Positions 14,306 to 24,579 of a DNA stretch of 54,616 nucleotides are shown piece after piece; position 1 is the first letter of the stretch, and every line of letters starts with the position of its first letter. The stretch comes from Romeriopsis navalis LEGE 11480. Lineage in GTDB: Bacteria; Cyanobacteriota; Cyanobacteriia; Leptolyngbyales; Leptolyngbyaceae. The notes below the pieces were generated by a model, which was not told the DNA's origin, ran no database searches, and saw nothing but the letters and a program-made list of their open reading frames with translations. The DNA lies in contig NZ_JADEXQ010000035.1 of assembly GCF_015207035.1 (NCBI RefSeq), positions 1 to 54,616 of the forward strand, read 5' to 3'. The translations under genes and the position numbers were made by a program.

Positions 14306-15790
14306 TCAGCCCAATTTGGGCGATCGCCGAGTTATTGTCAAACCGACACCAGCAGCAGTTAACAACGCTACTCCGAGCAGCGGTTCTGGGGTCTGGGCCG
14401 TCGGGCCAACCCGAATGCGCGTAATCTGGGTCGACCATTCGTTGTTATCGCCTGCAACCTGTTGGAACGTCCAAAAACTTTGGGGATCAGTCGGGTCTAA
14501 TACCGTCGAGCTCGAATCCCCCCAACGGTTACGTCCAAACCCAAAGGTGCGAAAATAATTATCCGTACCAGCCTTGAGCAAAATCGGTTCACCAAACGTT
14601 GTCATCCCACCGCGCGTTTGACCCGCGATCGCATAACTCCCCACAAACTCGTCAGCCCCCGATCGATTAAATCCAATCACGACATTACCCGCCGAATTCA
14701 GGGCGATCGACGGATAGAAATAATCGTTCTGACTATCGCCAATCTCACCCTGTTGCTTCACTTGGCTCGTCACCGCATCAATTTCATACCACCGCAGCAC
14801 GGCACGATTACCACTTGGATCGGCAATGGTATGCACCCCCCAAATGGAGTCCCCCACGCGGACGATCGGGCTCGAAAAGCGGGGATCCCCTGTTTCGAGA
14901 TTCTGACTGCCATTGGGTTGCAATGCGTTCGGAGCCTTGGAAAAATTATCGACTCGAAGTCGTTTTGGCGGCGTCAAACTGCCGTCCAGTTTCAGCGTGG
15001 CACGGCGCAACTGATCACGGCCAAACGTCGTGAAAAAGTCCGCTTGACCATCCGCCGGATTAAAAAAGTCATTCACGGGTTGCAAGCTACTGCCATAGCG
15101 CGCATTCCTTACCCCAAATAACGTCTCGTACTGCAGTTCTCCCGCCGCCGCCGTGAGCAACGCGGGCTTCGCGATCGCAAATAATGTTGACGTGCGATTA
15201 TTCAACGCAGCATCAAACATATTGGCCGCAATGTACACCCCATCGGCATCAATCCCCAAATTCGGCGCATCCGCAAACCGCAACTTATTGGCTTGGCTCG
15301 CCGGCAACGCAAACCCTTGCCACCCCTGGGTGGGATCGGCAGTTTTCGATACGGCTAAAACAACCCGGTTACCTAATGGGAAATTCGCGACCGCCCCATT
15401 CACATCCGTTCGATCAGCGGCAATCGAGAACCAGCGCTGACTCGTCGGATCGTAGGTAATCCGTGGATCAAAATTATTCGTCGCATTGGCTGGCGATAAG
15501 CCCGTACTGGCCCAAAACTGATCTAATGATGTTTGCTGCACCACCTGACCATTTGCCTTGTTATAGACCGCAAAACCTTGGTTCGTGACTTGAACGATAT
15601 GCTCACGGCCAACGGCACCATTACTATCGGGTGGAATGACTGGCCCATCTTGAAAGGTCAACCCCGTAAAATTCTGTTCCACGGATAACGGATTCGCGAT
15701 CGCCGACATTGGCATTGCACCAACCACCACCGTAGTGACGATCGGCAATCCGAACCACAGCTGGGCTTGCACCCGCATATGCTTTTTCAT
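14306..15790 (-). CDS. Secreted PEP-CTERM protein of unknown function
   Basis: A 494-residue exported protein. ATG 15790 (MKKHMRVQAQ) is chosen because it starts the signal peptide, which ends near SAIANP; 22 further residues upstream in frame look non-native. The mature part has many Trp/Phe/Asn-rich repeats (RVGDSIWGVHTIAD, NAGNVVIGFNRSG), suggesting a beta-propeller-like fold. The C-terminus has the PEP-CTERM layout: TPEP, then a hydrophobic helix LLGVALLTAAGVGLTI, then RR. Such tails are processed by an exosortase and associated with extracellular polysaccharide. No exosortase gene is in the window. The substrate or binding partner is unknown. Confidence 0.75.
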   Translation of the reverse strand: MKKHMRVQAQLWFGLPIVTTVVVGAMPMSAIANPLSVEQNFTGLTFQDGPVIPPDSNGAVGREHIVQVTNQGFAVYNKANGQVVQQTSLDQFWASTGLSPANATNNFDPRITYDPTSQRWFSIAADRTDVNGAVANFPLGNRVVLAVSKTADPTQGWQGFALPASQANKLRFADAPNLGIDADGVYIAANMFDAALNNRTSTLFAIAKPALLTAAAGELQYETLFGVRNARYGSSLQPVNDFFNPADGQADFFTTFGRDQLRRATLKLDGSLTPPKRLRVDNFSKAPNALQPNGSQNLETGDPRFSSPIVRVGDSIWGVHTIADPSGNRAVLRWYEIDAVTSQVKQQGEIGDSQNDYFYPSIALNSAGNVVIGFNRSGADEFVGSYAIAGQTRGGMTTFGEPILLKAGTDNYFRTFGFGRNRWGDSSSTVLDPTDPQSFWTFQQVAGDNNEWSTQITRIRVGPTAQTPEPLLGVALLTAAGVGLTITRRSPKLG

Positions 15791-16314
15791 GATCAAAACA
15801 ACGATTTTCAGGAAACAACGGAGCAGTCCAACGAACGATGCACAGACCCTATGCACTCACCTTGATGCGCTCCCCACAGTCAATCCCAGCATCACGACGC
15901 CGGACTCAAGCAAGCCGCAAATTTACGTAATTTAATGACTTAGTAGTAAGCAAACAAACTATTTTTTGCACCGTAAAATTACGGTTTATTTGCTAATACA
16001 AAAATATCTTCGATGTATTTCAAACGACAACAGCATCCGCGTAACTTCACAGGAAAATAACAGCCCTCAGCCCATCCCTAAAAGTTCGATAAACATCAGA
16101 GAAGCTATGTCTTAAGGGGCTTACAGCAACATCTATCTGCCCCAAGCGGTGTACCGCTAGCGGTAAAAATTGGGTCATAAAAAAGACGATCGTGCAGTGA
16201 CGATCGTCTTAAATCAAACATGATTCTTTCAGGCTCGATGATTCTAGCCAATTGCGGCAAGTCAATGCGTTGCGGCGGTTCGTTACAACACGGCTCAACT
16301 CACTGATACCGGCA
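15791..16314. other. Intergenic region with hemL terminator
   Basis: About 520 bases without a recognisable gene. The part near 15930-16020 is AT-rich and is the likely promoter region of the PEP-CTERM gene. The only clear element is the terminator at 16183-16210. Confidence 0.4.
16183..16210 (-). terminator. Rho-independent terminator after hemL
   Basis: Perfect 11-bp stem aagacgatcgt / acgatcgtctt with a 6-base loop. On the minus strand it is followed by CTTTTTTATG, a good T-tract. It lies about 105 bases downstream of the hemL stop. Confidence 0.8.
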
Positions 16315-17613
16315 TTACATATTTTGCAAAACTGTCCGTGCGGCGGCGATCGTTTTATCGATGTCAGCTTCCGTATGCGCTAAGGACGTAAAGCCCGCCT
16401 CAAACTGTGATGGGGCCAAGTAAACGCCCTGCTCTAGCATCGCCCGGTGATACTTACCAAACTTAGCGGTATCGGACTTCTTCGCATCATCGTAGTTATG
16501 TACCGGGCCATCTTGGAAGAAGAACCCGAACATTCCACTGATCGACCCGCCATACATGGCATGGCCGGTTTCCTTACCCACTTCGAGTAAGCCATTGATC
16601 AAACGCTTGGTGATCTTATCCAAGTGCTCATAGCTCCCGGGCTGACGCAAAATTTCTAGCGTCTTAATCCCGGCCATCATCGCCAAAGGATTCCCGGAGA
16701 GTGTTCCAGCCTGGTACATCGGCCCCGCTGGCGCGACCATCTCCATGATTTCCTTCTTACCACCATAGGCACCCACAGGTAGACCACCGCCGATCACCTT
16801 ACCCATGGTCGTTAGATCCGGGGTAATGCCAAAGTGCGACTGCGCCCCACCATAGGCAATACGGAAGCCGGTCATCACTTCGTCAAAAACCAACAGCGCC
16901 CCGTGTTCTGTCGTCAACTCGCGTAAACCCGCCAAGAAGCCAGCATCCGGTACCACAAAGCCGGAGTTACCAACCACAGGCTCCAAAATCACACCGGCAA
17001 TTTCGCCAGGATGAGCTTCAAACAACTGACGCACCGCTTGTAGGTCGTTATAAGGCGCATTCAAGGTGTTCGCTGTCGTGGACGATGGGACCCCCGGAGA
17101 ATCCGGCAACCCCAGCGTGGCCACACCCGAACCGGCTTTTACCAAAAACATATCCGCGTGGCCGTGGTAACAACCCTCAAACTTGATCAGCTTGTCACGC
17201 TTTGTATAAGCCCGCATCAAGCGCAAGACAGCCATGCAAGCCTCGGTGCCCGAGTTGACGAAACGCACCATTTCGACACTCGGTACAGCATCAATCACCA
17301 TTTCCGCCAAAACGTTTTCTAGCGCACAGGGGGCCCCAAAGCTGGTGCCTTTTTCGGCGGTTTCTTGGATGGCTTTAATAACTTCTGGATGCGCATGACC
17401 ACAGATGGCTGGCCCCCAAGTCCCAACGTAGTCAATATACTGGTTGCCATCAACATCCCAAGCATAGGCATCTTTCACCCGATCGAAGACGATCGGCTGC
17501 CCCCCCACTGATTTGAACGCTCGCACCGGGGAACTCACGCCACCCGGCATCAGCGCTTGGGCTGACGCAAAAATCTCTTCTGATTTAGTTGTTTTCAAAG
17601 TCCCAGTGATCAA
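16315..17613 (-). CDS. hemL: Glutamate-1-semialdehyde 2,1-aminomutase
   Basis: Converts glutamate-1-semialdehyde to 5-aminolevulinate, the C5-pathway precursor of heme, chlorophyll and bilins, in the cytoplasm with pyridoxal phosphate. The 432-residue length matches the family. FDEVMTGFR carries the PLP-ring Asp, and [18 protein letters not shown] contains the Schiff-base Lys272. [16 protein letters not shown] is the mobile active-site loop. The start codon appears to be TTG at 17613, with AAGGAGAG four bases upstream, so translation may be moderated. Monocistronic, with its own terminator. Confidence 0.97.
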   Translation of the reverse strand: MITGTLKTTKSEEIFASAQALMPGGVSSPVRAFKSVGGQPIVFDRVKDAYAWDVDGNQYIDYVGTWGPAICGHAHPEVIKAIQETAEKGTSFGAPCALENVLAEMVIDAVPSVEMVRFVNSGTEACMAVLRLMRAYTKRDKLIKFEGCYHGHADMFLVKAGSGVATLGLPDSPGVPSSTTANTLNAPYNDLQAVRQLFEAHPGEIAGVILEPVVGNSGFVVPDAGFLAGLRELTTEHGALLVFDEVMTGFRIAYGGAQSHFGITPDLTTMGKVIGGGLPVGAYGGKKEIMEMVAPAGPMYQAGTLSGNPLAMMAGIKTLEILRQPGSYEHLDKITKRLINGLLEVGKETGHAMYGGSISGMFGFFFQDGPVHNYDDAKKSDTAKFGKYHRAMLEQGVYLAPSQFEAGFTSLAHTEADIDKTIAAARTVLQNM

Positions 17614-17881
17614 AGCGCTCTCCTTTAATTATTTGAGTCTGGTGAGAGTGAACACAGCAAGGCATTCGATTCTCTCAAAAATTACGGCTTCGAGAAAATC
17701 TTCAGTCAAAGTTCTACTGACAATTATCCCACTAGCCGGAGACCACTTCTAGGGGGTGAGCCAAGGAATCTCTGCAAAGTTAGTACAGAAAAATCGTGCC
17801 GTGACCAGAGATAATAGAATGCTGTTACTGGGAAAATGCAAATCTGCACCCACAAATCTACTCTGCACTCAAAAATCTACT

Positions 17882-18538
17882 ATGTCTGATGCCGCTGCCA
17901 AGGATGTCGTCTCTCGCCTATCCGTCCCGGTCGAATCGATCCAGTACAACGAGCAAGGCCTCGTCCCGGCGATCGTGCAGGACTACCTCGATGGCACGGT
18001 CCTGATGATGGCTTGGATGAACCAAGAATCCCTAGGACGGACGCTCGAAAGTGGTGAAACTTGGTTTTGGAGCCGATCGCGCCAGGCATATTGGCATAAA
18101 GGTGAAACCTCGGGCCATACCCAAAAAGTCAAAACGATCCGATACGACTGCGACAGTGACGCCTTGCTTGTCACCGTCGAACAAATCGGCGATATTGCCT
18201 GCCACAAAGGCGAGCGCAGCTGTTTTCACAACATTGAAACCGCTATTGCACCGCCGCGGGCCGACACGCTTTCCCAAGTATTTGATGTTATTTGCGATCG
18301 GCGCGACAACCCCAATCCCGACTCCTATACCTGCAAACTGCTCGCTGGCGGCGACAATAAAATTCTCAAGAAAGTCGGCGAAGAATCCGCCGAAGTCGTC
18401 ATGGCTTGTAAAGATGACGATCAAGATGACATTGCCGGTGAAGTCGCGGACTTGTTCTATCACACCCTTGTGGCAATGGCCCATCATCAGGTCGATATCA
18501 AAGATGTCTACCGGAAATTACAATCCCGCCGCCGATAG
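17882..18538 (+). CDS. hisIE: Bifunctional phosphoribosyl-AMP cyclohydrolase / phosphoribosyl-ATP pyrophosphatase
   Basis: Catalyses the second and third steps of histidine synthesis. The HisI domain (about 10-115) contains [24 protein letters not shown], the zinc-binding CDSD and the cysteines of [15 protein letters not shown]. The HisE domain (about 125-215) contains [15 protein letters not shown] and [10 protein letters not shown], the metal-binding helices of the MazG-like fold. At 218 residues it has the usual length of the fused enzyme. The ATG at 17882 (MSDAAAKD) is preferred; the frame stays open back to 17756 but that part does not resemble the family. Divergent from hemL. Confidence 0.95.
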   Translation: MSDAAAKDVVSRLSVPVESIQYNEQGLVPAIVQDYLDGTVLMMAWMNQESLGRTLESGETWFWSRSRQAYWHKGETSGHTQKVKTIRYDCDSDALLVTVEQIGDIACHKGERSCFHNIETAIAPPRADTLSQVFDVICDRRDNPNPDSYTCKLLAGGDNKILKKVGEESAEVVMACKDDDQDDIAGEVADLFYHTLVAMAHHQVDIKDVYRKLQSRRR

Positions 18539-18666
18539 TCCAACGCTCACCGCTCGCAAATAGCCAGCTGTGACGGCCGCGATACCTCAAAGGCAATGCC
18601 AGCAACGGAATCCCGGCAGACACCGGATTTGCGGATGACAGGGGCTAATCAAATACGACCAATAAA

Positions 18667-18693
18667 AAAGCTAGGTCTGGCAAACCTAGCTTT
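18667..18693 (-). terminator. Rho-independent terminator after psaK
   Basis: Perfect 10-bp stem aaagctaggt / acctagcttt with a 7-base loop. On the minus strand it runs into CTTTTTTATT. It lies about 85 bases past the psaK stop and also separates psaK from the convergent hisIE. Confidence 0.8.
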
Positions 18694-18778
18694 CACAAAC
18701 ATCAAATAGCAGAGGACATAGACTTATAAAGTCTTAGCAGCAAGCAGCAAGGCCATTACAGGCTTTTACTGTAGGAAT

Positions 18779-19036
18779 TTAGAGAACGCCCATGCTGGCG
18801 AGGCCCAGAATGGCGCCGGCGCCAAACACGTGGCCCAGGCTAGTAACGCCTAGCATGGCACCGTGACCCATACCACCAAACATAGCGCTGGAGGGCAAGC
18901 CCAAACCAACATTCTTATGCTTGATCGTCAGGCTACCAAGGGCGATTGCCAAGATATTGCAGCTGATCATCACAGCGGCAACCTTAGGACTCCACGCGAA
19001 GGTGGGAGCTGCAGCGATTAGAGAAGTCGTAATCAA
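18779..19036 (-). CDS. psaK: Photosystem I reaction centre subunit PsaK
   Basis: A small two-helix thylakoid subunit at the edge of photosystem I that binds chlorophyll and carotenoid and contributes to antenna docking and state transitions. The sequence shows WSPKVAAVMISCNILAIALG, the central loop with FGGMG, and TSLGHVFGAGAILGLASMG at the C-terminus. The start is taken as TTG at 19036: AAAGGAG stands eight to nine bases upstream and this gives 85 residues, the family length. The frame continues upstream to 19255 but that part has no similarity I recognise. Upstream, TTTACGGA and GTTAACTA two bases apart resemble a degenerate HLR1 box. Confidence 0.93.
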   Translation of the reverse strand: MITTSLIAAAPTFAWSPKVAAVMISCNILAIALGSLTIKHKNVGLGLPSSAMFGGMGHGAMLGVTSLGHVFGAGAILGLASMGVL

Positions 19037-19288
19037 GACCGTTTCTCCTTTTGTATCGAATACGGGGTCATGTATATGCCGCATTGTCGCTGACGACGCG
19101 AAATCCCCGCTAGAAATTGCAGTAATAGTTAACGCTCCGTAAAAAGTCGTAATAAATCCGGCAATCACTCTCCGAGCAGAGTTATTTCGCACGGGATCTT
19201 TTTCGAAACTGACGGTTTTGTGTACGCTAGCAGCGGTGCCTCTGATCGCAGGCAACCTGCAGTTTGGCCATTAACGACCTCAAAATCC

Positions 19289-19708
19289 ATGTCAGATTCC
19301 GCTTCCGAAACCCCCAACAGTCAATCCGACAAAGCCCTTCAGAACTGCGTTGAAAAGCTGGGACTAGCAACCATCGATCGGCATATTTTCATCTGCGCCG
19401 ACCAAACCAAACCGATTTGCTGCGACAAGGACGCCAGCATTGAAGCCTGGAACTACCTAAAACGGCGACTGATCGAGCTCAAACTCGATAAACCCACCCC
19501 AGAACGCCCCAATTGCATCTTTCGCACTAAGGCGAATTGCCTGCGCGTTTGCAATCAAGGGCCGATCATGGTGGTCTATCCCGATGGCGTTTGGTATAAA
19601 GCCACTTCACCGGAAATTATTGAACGGATCATCCAAGAACATTTAATTGGCAATCAAATCGTTACGGATCATGCCTTCCTGCAACGACCATTACCAACAG
19701 AACATTAA
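19289..19708 (+). CDS. Thioredoxin-like [2Fe-2S] ferredoxin domain protein
   Basis: A 139-residue protein of the thioredoxin-like (2Fe-2S) ferredoxin family, related to NuoE and to clostridial-type 2Fe-2S proteins. The cysteines [14 protein letters not shown] and [15 protein letters not shown] provide the four cluster ligands, and VVYPDGVWY follows as usual. The start ATG at 19289 gives a short polar N-terminus; the in-frame extension to 19220 overlaps the region upstream of psaK. Such proteins are common in cyanobacteria as single-domain electron carriers of unknown partner. Divergent from psaK. Confidence 0.85.
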   Translation: MSDSASETPNSQSDKALQNCVEKLGLATIDRHIFICADQTKPICCDKDASIEAWNYLKRRLIELKLDKPTPERPNCIFRTKANCLRVCNQGPIMVVYPDGVWYKATSPEIIERIIQEHLIGNQIVTDHAFLQRPLPTEH

Positions 19709-20078
19709 CCTTTGCGTTACGCTGGACTAAGTGTAATCTCGGAGTTTTTATCTGATCAGTAGTTAATCCGCAATTACCGACAACAGGGCATCTCAGTAGT
19801 TTTACTAGTTTTAGGCGAATTCCGAAATTCTCTGGGTATTTTTTCGATTAGCCGTATAGAATGACACGAGAAATTGGGCAGAATTTACATAGAGCACTGA
19901 AGATGTTGAGGATTCACTTTAGGCCTTGGGAACTCTATCTCTAGATAGATACTGAGAATCTAGTAGTGGTGCATCCGTAGCATTTCGTGATTGGTTCAGT
20001 AGAATAAACCGATACTGAAACTTACTGTACTTAAACCTTGTCCACCCTATCTAAAGCCAGGCAGCGAGTAGCACAATA
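19709..20078. other. Promoter region of the response regulator gene
   Basis: About 370 AT-rich bases with no gene. TATAGAAT near 19857 and TAGATAGATAC near 19941 are possible -10 regions, but none stands out. Confidence 0.35.
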
Positions 20079-20729
20079 ATGAAGGACACGAGTGTAGGCA
20101 ATCAAAAGAAGTTGCTTCTAATCGATGACGACCCCAACCTCATTCTCCTGGTGAAGGATTATCTGGAATTCCGGGGTTATGAAGTCATCACGGCTGAAAA
20201 TGGTCGAGAAGCACTCGAAATCTTGGAATCAAGCACCCCAGATATGATTATCTGTGATGTGATGATGCCTGAGATGGATGGCTATTCCCTAGTTAGCACG
20301 ATCCGATCCGAGCCGAAGACGAGTTGGATTCCTGTCTTATTCTTATCCGCTAAGGGTCAGAGCCAAGACCGGGTTAAGGGTCTGAATATCGGTGCTGACG
20401 TCTATATGGTGAAGCCCTTCGAACCCGAAGAGTTAGTGGCTCAAGTCGAGTCTTCCCTGAAGCAAGCATCCCGCTTAATTCAGCACAAAGATTCCAAGGG
20501 CGGCAGCGACGGTCCGAAAATCCAAGTCCCGTTTGATGTGGAACTCACACCCACCGAACTGCGTGTTGTGCAATACGTTGCACGCGGCATGGCCAACCGC
20601 GAAATTGCGGACGAACTCAATGTGAGTCAACGCACAATTGAAAGCCACGTCAGCAACATGCTTGGTAAAACCGGTTTACACAACCGTACAGAGCTCGCGC
20701 GTTGGGCTTTGGAAAATAGCATGGCGTAA
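20079..20729 (+). CDS. NarL/LuxR-family response regulator, Rre1/Ycf29-like
   Basis: A 216-residue transcription factor. The receiver domain (about 11-130) has the acidic pocket DDD at 16-18, the phosphoacceptor Asp60 in CDVMMPEMDG, Ser90 and Lys112 in VKPF. The DNA-binding LuxR-type helix-turn-helix is at about 153-212 (LTPTELRVVQYVARGMANREIADELNVSQRTIESHVSNM). Length, layout and sequence style match Rre1, the cyanobacterial orthologue of plastid Ycf29 that works with Hik34/Hik2-type stress kinases; the assignment to Rre1 is from memory. No histidine kinase is adjacent. Confidence 0.88.
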   Translation: MKDTSVGNQKKLLLIDDDPNLILLVKDYLEFRGYEVITAENGREALEILESSTPDMIICDVMMPEMDGYSLVSTIRSEPKTSWIPVLFLSAKGQSQDRVKGLNIGADVYMVKPFEPEELVAQVESSLKQASRLIQHKDSKGGSDGPKIQVPFDVELTPTELRVVQYVARGMANREIADELNVSQRTIESHVSNMLGKTGLHNRTELARWALENSMA

Positions 20730-20856
20730 AGCCCAAAATGGCTTGTTACCATTAACATCTCGATTGTCTTGGCTTCAATAGGTAGCGACAAGCAAGGTGT
20801 TTTACACAACTATGCACAATCTTCAGGCTCTACTTTCAGTACAACCAGATCAATTC

Positions 20857-20884
20857 AAGGAGGTTCCATCCAACCTCCTTTTTT
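20857..20884 (+). terminator. Rho-independent terminator after the response regulator
   Basis: Perfect 9-bp stem aaggaggtt / aacctcctt with a 6-base loop followed by TTTTG. It is 128 bases past the stop of the response regulator. Confidence 0.75.
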
Positions 20885-20948
20885 GTGCCTGCGGTCATGA
20901 TTGTTTTGGCTAGAACCCGGGAGCCATCCCCAATAACCATGGCCATAA

Positions 20949-21467
20949 TTACGCCGCAGTCGCATGCACAACTTGCTCAGCCGGCTGAGAGACCACACCC
21001 TGAACGGTTAATACCGAACAGGGCGCATGGTGCATCACGTGATTGCTGACGCTACCCAGCAATATTTCACTTAACCCCGATCGACCACGACGGCCGACCA
21101 GAATTAAGTCAACGGCTTCATCCTGTGCAACTTGACACAGTAACGAACCCGGATCCCCAAGCCGCTGGGAATAAATTGCCGATACACCCGCCTGCATCGC
21201 CTGCGAAACTAAGGATTTGAGCCAGTCAAGATTCCGCGCTTCTGACGCGGTCCAGGCTTCCACATAATTTTGCAGGACCGGATTATGTAGCGTTGGATAT
21301 AGCGTATCGACACCAGGGTAGAAGGAACCGGCATAATTTTCGTCAAATGCTGAACCAATATGTACAAACAACAGCGATGCTGAGTGCACTTTCGCCATCG
21401 CGATCGCCTGGGGCACGATTACGGGCGCACTGATCGGTTCAACGGCCACCAAAATTCGTTCGAACAT
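20949..21467 (-). CDS. Universal stress protein (UspA family)
   Basis: A 172-residue single-domain Usp. The N-terminal strand FERILVAVEP starts the fold, and the ATP-binding signature Gx2Gx9G(S/T) is seen in GRRGRSGLSEILLGSVSNHV near residues 127-146, so it is likely of the ATP-binding subgroup. The role is general stress survival; no specific partner can be read. Starts at ATG 21467 and is convergent with the response regulator gene, with a terminator between them. Confidence 0.9.
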   Translation of the reverse strand: MFERILVAVEPISAPVIVPQAIAMAKVHSASLLFVHIGSAFDENYAGSFYPGVDTLYPTLHNPVLQNYVEAWTASEARNLDWLKSLVSQAMQAGVSAIYSQRLGDPGSLLCQVAQDEAVDLILVGRRGRSGLSEILLGSVSNHVMHHAPCSVLTVQGVVSQPAEQVVHATAA

Positions 21468-21648
21468 GGCACCTACCTCAAAAATATTCTGTGATTTTCA
21501 ACTCGATGGATGCAGCGCTGAGTCAATGAAGGGAGCTGCTTTCAGCCTAGCGCAATCACTGATTAATTGAGGACTGTTAGGGCCAATTCGATACCAATTG
21601 TTATGCAGCGTCACACTTAAAACTTAGCGACATGCCGCCCCATCGGAT

Positions 21649-22980
21649 TTAATCCGGCGCTGTCACCGCATCGACTGGTTGCGGCTTCGTTGATTCCGGC
21701 GCAGCCGATTCTGGCGTGGCCGATTCCGGAACAGCAGTGGGTGTATCTGTCTTACCACTGATTTGGGCGAGCCGATCGCGGAAATACTGCTCCCGGTAGT
21801 TCAATGACTGGGCCAAAACTAGACCCTGTTGAAAGGCGGCGATCGCCTGCGGTTTCTCCCGCTGATCGAGCCAAATTTGTCCGAGACGATCGTAAGCATC
21901 CATCGCGTTATAGGGATTTAAGGCTGACTCCTGCTCAAATGTCGTAAGAAAGTCATAGACCTGAATCGCCGCATCGAAACGCTGCTGCTGCCGGTAAAAC
22001 GCAGCTAACTGACGGAGGGCATCGCCAGCAAATCCGGTTTGTTGCTGCGCAATCGCCGTCCGGTAGGCCGCTTGATAGGTCGTTTCCGCCAGGGCAACTT
22101 GCTGATTTAGCTGATATTGTGCGGCCAACCGCGTTTGAAAATCCGCCAACAACAGCGGTTCTGGAGTCTTGGCATAGGTTGAAACAAGGGTTTCCAGGGC
22201 CGCGATCGCGCCTGGTGGCTGTTTGGCTTGCTCATACACATAGGCCAATTGATAGGCATAGGCCATTTGGTTCACCGGATTATTCTGCGCCTGCGCTTGG
22301 CTCAACAGATCTTGATAAACTTGTGCCGCTTTGGTGTAGTCAAACCAATCAAGATGCGTTTGGGCAATCCGATTAAATAATCGAAAACGGACAACGGGAT
22401 CGGCTAGCTGACGCTTAAGCGCCTGATTGTAAACCGACAGCGCCAGTTCCGGCGCTCGAATCACTTGGTAGGCTACAGCCAACTCCGCCAGTAACGACTC
22501 GGATAGGGGCGTTGGGGATAGCGCTGTCGGGGATGGCGCAGGAGCCGCGATATCACCCGCCTGAATCTGCTGCAAACGCTGGCTAATATATCGCACCTGC
22601 TGCGTATTACTCCGCTGCCACGCGATTTCGCCCACGCGTGCTAGGGCTTTGGTTTCGGCGACAGGCCCAAGCTGACGACTCAGCCGTAGGGATTGATTCC
22701 AGAGTTCAAAGGCCTTGCCCGCAGCGCCGGATTGCAAACGTTCGATCGCCTGTTGATTAAGCCCCTCTACCTGCCGCTGCACCTCTCGTAGCGGCAACTG
22801 CGGCAACACTGCATCGGGGAGAACGTCCAGTGGATTCGGGGGAAACTGATCAACTTGCCGCGCCAGCAAAAAGCGGGTCGGCGGCTGCGCTAAACTCCGA
22901 GGCAAAGCCCCCATAACTAAGACACTCAGCCCCACCGCAGTGAGCGCACCGATCGTTAATAGGCGGGAAGAATGACTCAT
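21649..22980 (-). CDS. TPR-repeat protein with N-terminal signal-anchor
   Basis: A 443-residue protein with a hydrophobic N-terminus (about 10-30), then arrays of helical tetratricopeptide-like repeats (about 70-400). Several show the A...Y motif spacing, for example LAVAYQVIRAPELALSVYNQAL and AMDAYDRLGQIWLDQREKPQAIAAFQQG. The last 35 residues are Pro/Glu/Thr-rich and low-complexity. TPR domains scaffold protein complexes. The N-terminal segment suggests export or membrane anchoring. No neighbour points to a partner. Confidence 0.75.
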   Translation of the reverse strand: MSHSSRLLTIGALTAVGLSVLVMGALPRSLAQPPTRFLLARQVDQFPPNPLDVLPDAVLPQLPLREVQRQVEGLNQQAIERLQSGAAGKAFELWNQSLRLSRQLGPVAETKALARVGEIAWQRSNTQQVRYISQRLQQIQAGDIAAPAPSPTALSPTPLSESLLAELAVAYQVIRAPELALSVYNQALKRQLADPVVRFRLFNRIAQTHLDWFDYTKAAQVYQDLLSQAQAQNNPVNQMAYAYQLAYVYEQAKQPPGAIAALETLVSTYAKTPEPLLLADFQTRLAAQYQLNQQVALAETTYQAAYRTAIAQQQTGFAGDALRQLAAFYRQQQRFDAAIQVYDFLTTFEQESALNPYNAMDAYDRLGQIWLDQREKPQAIAAFQQGLVLAQSLNYREQYFRDRLAQISGKTDTPTAVPESATPESAAPESTKPQPVDAVTAPD

Positions 22981-23295
22981 GGGAAATGGCGGTGCTCCAA
23001 ATTGCGACAGAATGCCCTGAAATTTATTCGATCCTGATCAGCCGCGATCAGCGATCCGTCACAGTGTAATGTGATCATGGTGTATTTATCGGCGTGAGAC
23101 TCACATCACAGCAATTTGGCAATTGTTGTGGTTCCATACCGAATAATCGTTGCTTTGGATTTTAGCAATTGACGGTCTGAAGCTGGCGGAGTTCCCTAAG
23201 GAATCCCCTGCAAGTCAGCAAACGCAACGGTTGGCGATTATTCCAGCCAAATCACATGATTCAGCACTAGTGTTCTCGGTTCAAAGGAAGATTTG
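22981..23295. other. Divergent promoter region between the TPR gene and purD
   Basis: About 315 bases without a gene. It lies between divergently transcribed genes and must carry both promoters. No purine-type operator or riboswitch was recognised. Confidence 0.4.
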
Positions 23296-24579
23296 ATGGT
23301 GAAGGTTTTAGTCATTGGTAACGGTGGACGTGAACATGCGTTGGTTTGGGGCTTACTCCGATCCGCAAATGTGCAGCAAATTTATTGCGTCCCAGGCAAT
23401 GGCGGCACAGCGACGCTGGAACGTTGCCACACACTGAAACTATCGAGCGATGATTTTGAAGGCATCGCCCGCTTTTGCACAGTCAACAACATTGGTTTAG
23501 TCGTCGTTGGTCCTGAGGTGCCCCTAGCACTCGGCATCACCGATTATCTCCAACAGCACAGCATCAAGGTCTTTGGCCCTAGCAAAGCCGGAGCCCAGAT
23601 TGAAGCAAGTAAAGCCTGGGCAAAGGAACTGATGAACGCCGCCGGAATTCCGACAGCGGAGTCGGCGGTGTTTACCGATGTGAATGCGGCCAAAGACTAC
23701 GTACGGAAGCAAGGCGCACCGATCGTCGTCAAAGCCGATGGACTTGCGGCCGGAAAAGGCGTAACGGTGGCCAGCACGGTGGCCGCAGCCGAAGCGGCCC
23801 TGGATGCCTGCTTCGCAGGGCAATTCGGCGATGCGGGCCAATCCGTTGTCATTGAGGAATGTCTCGTCGGCCAGGAAGCCTCAATTCTGGCCGTCACCGA
23901 TGGCATTACCATTCGCCCACTGCTCCCCGCTCAGGATCATAAACGCATTGGCGAAGGGGATACGGGCGAGAATACGGGAGGCATGGGCGTCTACGCCCCA
24001 GCACCAGTGGTCACCTCCGAAATCATGGCCCGGGTCCAACAGGAAGTCCTCGAACCGGCGATCGCCATCCTGAAGCAACGGCAAATTCCTTACTGCGGCA
24101 TTCTCTATGCCGGACTTATGATCAGCCCGGAAGGCGTCCCGAAAGTGATTGAGTTTAACTGTCGATTTGGCGATCCAGAGACTCAAGCCGTTTTACCTCT
24201 CTTAGAAACCCCCCTCGATACGCTCATGCTGGCCTGTACTGACGGGACTTTAGCCGCCCACCCTCCGATTGAATGGAAAACGGGGGCAGCCGCCTGCGTG
24301 GTCTTAGCCGCCCCTGGCTATCCCGGGAAATATCCGAAGGGCATGGAAATTAGCGGCATTGAGGCAGCGGAAGCAACGGGGGCGATCGTCTTCCATGCCG
24401 GCACCAGCGCCAAAGATGGCAAAACGCTCAGCAATGGTGGCCGGATTTTGGGGGTTACCGCTTTGGGCGATAACTTCGATCAAGCCTTTGCACGCACCTA
24501 TGAAGCGGTTAATGCCATTCAGTTCGAAGGAAAATATTTCCGTCGGGACATTGGGCATCGTGTACGATCAAGTACATAG
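23296..24579 (+). CDS. purD: Phosphoribosylamine-glycine ligase
   Basis: Second step of purine synthesis: joins phosphoribosylamine and glycine with ATP to give GAR. The 427-residue ATP-grasp enzyme shows VLVIGNGGREHALVW at the N-terminus, VVVGPEVPLALGITD, the ATP-grasp KADGLAAGKGV loop, AQDHKRIGEGDTGENTGGMG and EFNCRFGDPETQAVLP with metal-binding residues. Start ATG 23296 follows AAGGAAG; an immediately preceding TTG could also initiate. Confidence 0.97.
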   Translation: MVKVLVIGNGGREHALVWGLLRSANVQQIYCVPGNGGTATLERCHTLKLSSDDFEGIARFCTVNNIGLVVVGPEVPLALGITDYLQQHSIKVFGPSKAGAQIEASKAWAKELMNAAGIPTAESAVFTDVNAAKDYVRKQGAPIVVKADGLAAGKGVTVASTVAAAEAALDACFAGQFGDAGQSVVIEECLVGQEASILAVTDGITIRPLLPAQDHKRIGEGDTGENTGGMGVYAPAPVVTSEIMARVQQEVLEPAIAILKQRQIPYCGILYAGLMISPEGVPKVIEFNCRFGDPETQAVLPLLETPLDTLMLACTDGTLAAHPPIEWKTGAAACVVLAAPGYPGKYPKGMEISGIEAAEATGAIVFHAGTSAKDGKTLSNGGRILGVTALGDNFDQAFARTYEAVNAIQFEGKYFRRDIGHRVRSST

